From: Cristatella mucedo
Taxonomy: Eukaryota > Bryozoa > Phylactolaemata > Cristatellidae
Assembly (NCBI GenBank): GCA_009760855.2
Contig: WPIO01000001.1
Coordinates: 17,431,001 to 17,490,000, forward strand
Length of the DNA: 59,000 bases
Direction: 5' to 3'
In this document: positions 34,776 through 59,000 of the stretch, in pieces
How the letters are laid out: each line of letters opens with the position of its first letter
How positions within the stretch are numbered: position 1 is the stretch's first letter
Made by a program: the position numbers and the translations under genes
The notes under the pieces: model-generated
Told to the model about the DNA's origin: nothing
Database searches by the model: none
Seen by the model: only the letters and a program-made list of their open reading frames with translations

Positions 34776-35698
34776 TCATTCTAATCCTCCGACGTCGATT
34801 ATTTTGTAAGCAGTCTCCCCAACTAGCTTCCGTCAACGCCTGACTGTCCCAAGTTTCACAGCAGTGCTGAACATATTCTGGTGGAATTTGAAGCGAGTTT
34901 TCCGAGCGTGTAAGTCAATTCCAAAACCACAACCGGCAGTGACACACGAAGAAGAGCACGCAGAAACACGAGACTTGCACGAACGATACCAAAAGGATAA
35001 GCCGGGATCAGTCAAGTATTTGTTATTGAGCAAAACACTTTCGATGTTAAGTCGATGCATTGCTGTACTGCCAGACTGCTGTAAGACAAGCGCCCGTGAG
35101 CAGAAATCCTTAGCGATTACTGGCGCCACTGGCACGAAGCACACCTGCCTAAACTTGCAGGGTGGCCCTGCGAACCGTAGACCGCCCGGCACTGCGTCAG
35201 CATTTCGTGAGAAGCTTCCTTTAATATAAAGAAAGAGCTCATCCAATACGGCCGTTTGTTCGGCAGACTCGTAGGCCATGTTGACTTCAGCAGCCGACGA
35301 TGGACATGGTTACTCTTGTTACTGAACTTATTACCGAACTCATTACAGAAAGCTCTTGAGCCACTCAACGACGCCTGTGTCTAGGGAGAGTCGGCAGCAC
35401 ACCCATCAGCAGCAGCAGCAGCACCACCAGGCAGGGAAAGCAGCAGACAAAGGGCCGACTCGGCCATTGTCCATTGCCCTGCACTGTTCTTCACCAGGGC
35501 AGCACATTCTGTCCGGCACAGCGGATCGCTAGCGCTGGGGGCGTCTAGCGACGCATCGCATCGCCTTGGAAACCACTCGGTGGACGCCCTGCCAAGCCAC
35601 AGTGTGCCCTCCAACCACCGTTGCCCCACCCATTCTCCTCCGCAACTGCGATGGAAGACAAGGCAGCGGCATGGGAAGGGGCTGGGTGACATGGGAGT
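34776..35698. other. TTC6 3' flank / 3' UTR region
   Basis: Downstream of the TTC6 stop on the minus strand. An ATTAAA at 35224-35219 (minus) is a possible poly(A) signal for a 3' UTR of about 480 bases. Frames crossing 34833-35279 on both strands have no recognisable domain. Confidence 0.35.
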
Positions 35699-58945
<23,247 letters not shown>

Positions 58946-59000
58946 CTAAAATGGACGGTATCATTTATGCAACAAAACTTAAGCTATTTAAATTAATACT

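Overview
The window is genomic DNA from an animal, most likely a non-vertebrate metazoan. The evidence is spliced genes with consensus GT-AG introns, a TTC6-type tetratricopeptide gene, a KIAA1143 (DUF4604) homologue, a gene resembling the invertebrate RNA-transport factor Egalitarian, and introns full of 5'-truncated L2/CR1-like LINE copies, tRNA-derived SINE fragments and long simple repeats. Nothing is prokaryotic: there are no operons, no ribosome-binding-site pattern and no CRISPR. I cannot name the species or phylum from the sequence. Layout, left to right: (1) 1-988, minus strand: the 5' part of a secreted-protein gene that runs off the left edge (two exons modelled). (2) 1-7.4 kb: repeats, including an (AT)n tract and copies of two LINE families. 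(3) 7469-9980, minus: a two-exon Egalitarian-like gene with three copies of an N-terminal repeat but no visible exonuclease domain. Its intron carries a striking pair of perfect palindromes (36 bp and 94 bp). (4) 10-24 kb: no confident coding gene; LINE tails plus a CpG-dense segment at about 13.65-16.6 kb that may hold a promoter or non-coding exon. (5) 24018-29748, plus: a five-exon ubiquitin-specific protease (905 residues modelled, all intron phases consistent) with N-terminal hydrophobic segments and an unusual one-residue insertion in the Cys box. (6) 32888-33403, minus: a single-exon KIAA1143 homologue. (7) 35699-58945, minus: the C-terminal 14 exons (1085 codons) of a TTC6 homologue, a TPR-only scaffold. 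Its introns are littered with LINE and SINE copies and (GA)n, (CA)n and (AT)n tracts. The five genes show no sign of acting as one pathway; this is an ordinary gene neighbourhood. The most informative non-coding signals are: a 3' stem-loop shared by LINE family A copies, with compensatory base changes between copies; a tRNA-head/LINE-tail composite element (39612-39835); the nested palindromes at 9.6-9.73 kb; and an 82-nt hairpin at 32435-32516. Exon coordinates were worked out by hand from splice consensus, reading frame and phase, and family resemblance recalled from memory. No database search was run.
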